Notes under the pieces: generated by a model
What the model was told of the DNA's origin: nothing
Databases searched by the model: none
Seen by the model: only the letters and a program-made list of their open reading frames with translations
NCBI GenBank assembly: GCA_025062235.1
Contig: JANXAE010000005.1
Coordinates: 1-45,861 of the forward strand
Reading direction: 5' to 3'
Length of the DNA stretch: 45,861 nt
Source: Bryobacteraceae bacterium
GTDB lineage: Bacteria; Acidobacteriota; Terriglobia; Bryobacterales; Bryobacteraceae
Program-made: the position numbers and the translations under genes
In this document: one piece after another, positions 42,288 through 45,861 of the stretch
How positions within the stretch are numbered: position 1 is the first letter of the stretch
Layout: every line of letters starts with the position of its first letter

Positions 42288-43373
42288 TCACAGCACAGTC
42301 AGCTCCTTGCCGAGCGGCGTCAGGATGTCGTACCCGTTCGAGGTTACCACAACCGTATCCTCGACCCTCAAGCCGCCCCAGCCCTCGACGTAAATGCCGG
42401 GTTCGATGGTCACCACCATGCCGGCCTTCAGCCGCACCTTCTCGCGTTTGCCGAGCCGCGGCGCCTCGTGGATTTCCAGACCCACTCCGTGTCCGGTCGA
42501 GTGTACGAAGCAGTCGGCCAGACCATGGCGTTCCAGCGATCGCCGTGCCGCTCGATCCACCGCGGAGGCTGCCACTCCCGGACGAAGCTGTTCGAGCGCG
42601 GCCCGTTGCGCCTCGAGCACGAGCTGATAAAGGCGGCGCAGCCGCTCGGTAGGCTTGCCCGCGACGGCCATGCGCGTCATGTCGCTGGTGTAGCCGTCGA
42701 GCACAGCGCCTAGATCTACCAATACCAAGTCCCCCATACTCAGCGCACGGGGCCCGGGCTTGCCGTGGGGCAACGCGGCGCGCTCGCCGAACAGCACGAT
42801 CGTCTCGAAAGCCGGTTTTTCGGCCCCGAGCTGCCGCATCTGGTGATCCAGCTCTGCGGCGACCTCGGTTTCCCTTACCGGCGGACGCAGCGAGCCGACG
42901 ACCCTGCGGTATGCCTCCGCCGCGATCGCCATGGAGCGCCGGATCGTCTCCACTTCGGCAGGGGACTTCACCAGGCGCAGCTTCTCGACCAGATCCGTTT
43001 GGGGTTCGAGACTGCGGGCCGAGGGCAACGCATGGCGCAGTGCCGCGTAATCGGCGTACCGCATGCTGCCAGCCTCGAACCCGATCCGACGCCAGGAGCG
43101 CCGGCGACTCATGTCCCTCGCCGCGGCTTCGATCAAGGACTTCTTCGTGACCTTCACCGTGCAGCGAGCTTCCTCGCCCGCCTGGATCTCATAACGCGGA
43201 TCCGTGTAGAGGACGGGTTCGCCCGCGGCGGGCACGACGAGCAAACCATGGCTGCCGGTGAACCCGCACAAGTAGCGGATGTTGGGCGGGGCCGTGACCA
43301 CGAGCGCATCGAGCTTCCGGCCCGCGAGCTCATCGGCCAAAAGCTGCGCTCGTCGGGGATACTCTTGCGCCAA
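42288..43373 (-). CDS. Xaa-Pro aminopeptidase (M24)
   Basis: A 361-residue M24 metallopeptidase removing N-terminal residues before proline. The N-terminal creatinase-like domain (ALVVTAPPNIRYLCGFTGSH) is followed by the pita-bread domain with metal ligands: LVDLGAVLDGYTSDMTRM (two Asp), FVHSTGHGVGLEIHEAP (His) and VVTIEPGIYVEGWGGLRVED (two Glu). Active-site residues appear intact. The only possible start is TTG 43373, because a TAG stop lies four codons upstream in frame. No Shine-Dalgarno sequence is present, and a TGCTAGAAT element ends six bases before the TTG, so the message is probably leaderless. It leads the acc operon. Confidence 0.93.
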   Translation of the reverse strand: MAQEYPRRAQLLADELAGRKLDALVVTAPPNIRYLCGFTGSHGLLVVPAAGEPVLYTDPRYEIQAGEEARCTVKVTKKSLIEAAARDMSRRRSWRRIGFEAGSMRYADYAALRHALPSARSLEPQTDLVEKLRLVKSPAEVETIRRSMAIAAEAYRRVVGSLRPPVRETEVAAELDHQMRQLGAEKPAFETIVLFGERAALPHGKPGPRALSMGDLVLVDLGAVLDGYTSDMTRMAVAGKPTERLRRLYQLVLEAQRAALEQLRPGVAASAVDRAARRSLERHGLADCFVHSTGHGVGLEIHEAPRLGKREKVRLKAGMVVTIEPGIYVEGWGGLRVEDTVVVTSNGYDILTPLGKELTVL

Positions 43374-43379
43374 CCAAGA

Positions 43380-43388
43380 ATTCTAGCA
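43380..43388 (-). promoter_or_regulatory. Extended -10 promoter of the pepP-accB-accC operon
   Basis: On the minus strand TGCTAGAAT gives TGn plus TAGAAT (43385 to 43380), ending six bases before the TTG start at 43373. Transcription would start at the initiation codon. Confidence 0.5.
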
Positions 43389-43581
43389 GTGCAAAGGCAC
43401 CCCGGAGAAGCCCGATAAGGTTCCCGGGCTGCCTTCCTTGGCCGACGCAGCCCGGATCAGCCACCCATGAATTCCCGGCACAAGCATTCCTGGGCGCCCG
43501 ACGCCGTGCGTCGCGCCTGGCTCAGGGCGTTCCGGCGCGCCGCCGGTGGCGTGCAACGGCCGGCGGTCGCGGACTTCACCG

Positions 43582-45861
43582 CTACGAAACGAAAAGGCGC
43601 AAAGCTGGGCCCGAGACCAGATCGGGCAAAGCACAGCGCTGGCGACGCTCGTTTTCCACGAACCACCGGAAGTTCTCGCCCTTCGGGTCCGGCGCAGGCG
43701 TCGAGCGCGGGTAGTGCACGGGCAAACTATCGGTGAAACCTTTGCATGCGACCAGGAATGCCTTGATGAATGGGATGTCTTCGAAGCGTCTGGTGCCGGA
43801 GCCGTAAGCGCGCACCAACGATTGCTTGAAAGCTTCGATGAATTCCTCGGGCGCCGGCCTTGCCGAGACGGTGTGCTCCAGCCACGCCGAGTACCAGGAG
43901 TGCAGTTCCTGGGGTCTGCGCAGGTCCCAGCTCTCGACCTTCAGCCGCACGCTGCCGAAACCCAGCGGCCGGCCCCCTCCGAAGCGCAAGTAGTGATCTT
44001 TCGGCAGGCGCAACAGCCACAGGAGCGCGCCCAGCTCCACCCGGCTGAGGTTTTCTACGTAGAGATCGAACGTGAACTCGGCGCCCGGTTTGACCCAACC
44101 CAGGATCGAGCGGTTCTGATTGTCTTGCTGTTCGTTGCCCTTGGCGTCGCGCGGCCGGCGGTATTCCTGATACGGTGGTCCCTGCTGCGTGCGGTCTTCG
44201 AGAGGGTTCGCCCAGTGCGATGCGGACAGGCCAGCGTGATGCGGGTAGACTTTCCGGCCGCGGAGACCTTTTCCCGAGGAATACCCCGCCTCGAGCTTGC
44301 TCAGGCCGTCCCGTTGCGCCTCGCCCTCTTTGTTCTTCGCGACGTAGAAGCGGCCCTGTTGCGGTTTGGGCGTCGAGAGGATGGCGAGCGGGAGCTCTTT
44401 AGGGAAAATTTCGACCGCGTCCGGGCTTTCGCAGCGTACCGGTCCGACGCGTACCCGTCCTCGGACAGCGGTTGACAAGTCGTCGCCTCCGTGGCGGGCC
44501 TCGGTGCGCACCCAGCCCCAGACACGGTCGGCCGGCGAGAGCTCTTCGATGCGCTCGGCTGGCCGCAGAGAGGGATCGAGCAGGTCCCACGGCGAGCATT
44601 CGTACAGCTCGCGCGAGATCGCGACGGGGAACAGCGCTTCGACGCTCGTCTTGTCCGGCGAGAGCCGCGCGTAGCAGAGGGTGCCATCGCGCAGTTCCTC
44701 GTAGCCCTCCTCGTACACGTGGCGGGACCAGGCAGTCTGTCCTGGCGCGTGACCCAGGTACTGGTCCGGCTGCTGCCCTAATCTCTTGCGCTTGGCCAGA
44801 TCTTCTTTGTGCAACTCCCGGTAGTTCCGGATGAGTTGCCGCCACCGCTCCTTGAGGTCCTCCGTCAACGGGAACGGACCGATCTGCTCGTCCTCCTGGG
44901 GAACGATGAAGAAAACGCGCTCGTCGTGCTTGCGGTTGATGTTTGCGTTGGTCACGCAGACCCAACCGTGTACCCAGCCTTTTTCAACCCCTGACTCTCG
45001 GGCGGGACGGATGGAACGCACGACCCAATAGTCGAACTTCCCGGAGTGGTGCGGGCGGAGCTTGAGCTGACAATCAACCTCGTCGCGATGTTGTGGCAGC
45101 TGGCCGTTCTCATAACGGACTGCCGTCGGACTGACTCGGCCGCGATCATACCTGGGCAGCCAGGCCGCGTACAAAGGACCTTGGGGCTCACCGTTCGGCC
45201 CGACCCTCGACGTCCCTGTCAGCAGATGGATCTGCCCACCCGAGATCCGCGCCGGAATCAAGCCAAGACCCTGTCGGGCTTCCATGCGGTAGGCCAGACG
45301 CGACTTGTACGCATCCGAAAAGCGGCAGAAGCGCGAGTTGGTGATGGCCTCATACGCCGAGCGCAACATCCCGCGTACGCTGGAAGCGGGAATCAGGGGC
45401 TGGCCCTGCGAGTCCACACGCACGGGGAGGACGAGGTGACCATCGTTCTTTTCCTTTTGCTTTTCAGGATCCGGCACCAATAGCGGCGTGACCGCCTTCA
45501 TACGCACACGGATCCAACCGGTGTAGCGGTCCGCATGGAAACGATCGTGCTCAACCGGCTTGCCGTCGCCCAGGTCCGGATCTTGCGTATTGCGCGGCGG
45601 CGCTGGGACGAAGTTGTACGGGTTGTGAAACCGGGGCCCTTCTGAGGCGGTGGATCTCTCCCCCGAAGGCTCGCGTCTTGCCGCGGGCCTTCCCTCGTGC
45701 CGCGTCCGCACGGCGCCGCGCGCCCCGCTCGCCGCCTGCGCTCCCGGTGGGACGAACTGGCCGCCCACTTCGCGGATCTTCTTCGGTTGGCCGCCCACGG
45801 ATTCGAATTCGACCTCCTTGCCGTCGAAGTCTTGCAGGCGCTCGACAATAGTCTGCGAGAG
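43582..45861 (-). CDS. CRISPR-associated RAMP-family protein, type III (5' end open at window edge)
   Basis: At least 738 residues from GTG 45798; the frame stays open for another 21 codons to the right edge, so the true start may lie outside. After a low-complexity, Arg/Gly/Pro-rich stretch comes RFHNPYNFVPAPPR, then GWIRVRMKAVTPLLVPDPE and LIPASSVRGMLRSAYEAITN, the hallmarks of large RAMP (Cas7/Cas5-like) proteins, close to the TIGR03986 family (from memory). A second RAMP-like part contains FDLYVENLSRVELGALLWLL and the Gly-rich loop LRFGGGRPLGFGSVRL. RAMP proteins bind crRNA in type III effector complexes. Cas10 and other subunits would lie beyond the edge. It is the last gene of its strand here, 208 bp from the pepP start. 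Confidence 0.82.
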   Translation of the reverse strand, partial: LSQTIVERLQDFDGKEVEFESVGGQPKKIREVGGQFVPPGAQAASGARGAVRTRHEGRPAARREPSGERSTASEGPRFHNPYNFVPAPPRNTQDPDLGDGKPVEHDRFHADRYTGWIRVRMKAVTPLLVPDPEKQKEKNDGHLVLPVRVDSQGQPLIPASSVRGMLRSAYEAITNSRFCRFSDAYKSRLAYRMEARQGLGLIPARISGGQIHLLTGTSRVGPNGEPQGPLYAAWLPRYDRGRVSPTAVRYENGQLPQHRDEVDCQLKLRPHHSGKFDYWVVRSIRPARESGVEKGWVHGWVCVTNANINRKHDERVFFIVPQEDEQIGPFPLTEDLKERWRQLIRNYRELHKEDLAKRKRLGQQPDQYLGHAPGQTAWSRHVYEEGYEELRDGTLCYARLSPDKTSVEALFPVAISRELYECSPWDLLDPSLRPAERIEELSPADRVWGWVRTEARHGGDDLSTAVRGRVRVGPVRCESPDAVEIFPKELPLAILSTPKPQQGRFYVAKNKEGEAQRDGLSKLEAGYSSGKGLRGRKVYPHHAGLSASHWANPLEDRTQQGPPYQEYRRPRDAKGNEQQDNQNRSILGWVKPGAEFTFDLYVENLSRVELGALLWLLRLPKDHYLRFGGGRPLGFGSVRLKVESWDLRRPQELHSWYSAWLEHTVSARPAPEEFIEAFKQSLVRAYGSGTRRFEDIPFIKAFLVACKGFTDSLPVHYPRSTPAPDPKGENFRWFVENERRQRCALPDLVSGPALRLFVS

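Noticed and set aside
43389-43581. CRISPR array next to the RAMP gene
   Set aside because: The 200-bp interval has no repeated unit; only a weak 6-bp stem (43409-43430) is present.

Overview
The window is GC-rich, densely coding chromosomal DNA from a Gram-negative (diderm) bacterium: it carries BamA, a Skp/OmpH chaperone, a BON-domain periplasmic protein and type VI secretion genes. The best taxonomic clue is the long NHL-repeat secreted protein at 25734-28805. It ends in the 'Solibacter'-type C-terminal domain (QINFLMP-like motif). Tat-signal-bearing Gfo/Idh/MocA and DegT-family proteins and futalosine-pathway menaquinone genes also fit. I infer Acidobacteriota, Bryobacterales/Solibacteres-like, with moderate confidence. 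No rRNA, tRNA, IS element or CRISPR array was seen.

Layout. 1-2612 (minus): an ECF sigma factor, a zinc-finger anti-sigma factor with HEAT repeats, and a DUF4097-like surface/periplasmic protein cut by the left edge. 2705-4231 (plus): nadB. 4234-5557: about 1.3 kb without a convincing gene, possibly decayed. 5558-9929 (plus): a small membrane protein, bamA and skp, closed by a strong hairpin terminator. 10165-16571 (minus): a five-gene directon, Gfo/Idh - polX - M16 peptidase (active) - M16 peptidase (inactive partner) - Nudix hydrolase, with two ATGA overlaps.

16805-24172 (plus): a compact type VI secretion operon tssK-tssL-tssM plus a Ser/Thr kinase. The kinase carries a periplasmic FGE/SUMF1-like domain, as if PpkA and TagR of the Pseudomonas threonine-phosphorylation pathway were fused. 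The sheath, spike, ClpV and TssJ genes are not in the window. 24228-28805 (minus): a DegT-type aminotransferase with a Tat signal and the NHL-repeat protein. 28892-30716 (plus): mqnA-mqnC of futalosine menaquinone synthesis. 30723-33592 (minus): a class V aminotransferase and proS. 33715-36632 (plus): rpiB-glyA and a glycosyltransferase.

36593-37812: a divergent pair of uncharacterised regulators (an XRE-like protein, and a zinc-ribbon/sigma4-like protein). An AT-rich intergenic region packed with palindromes separates them. 38076-39979: two metallophosphoesterases. 40007-43373 (minus): pepP-accB-accC-BON. 43582-45861 (minus): a large CRISPR RAMP-family protein open at the right edge, so a type III CRISPR-Cas locus probably continues outside the window.

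A recurring signal is a TAnnnT -10-like hexamer, often preceded by TGn, lying only 6-14 nt before the start codon (nadB, mqnA, rpiB, BON, pepP, perhaps orf5558). In several cases the start is TTG or GTG without a Shine-Dalgarno sequence. This suggests leaderless or nearly leaderless transcripts.
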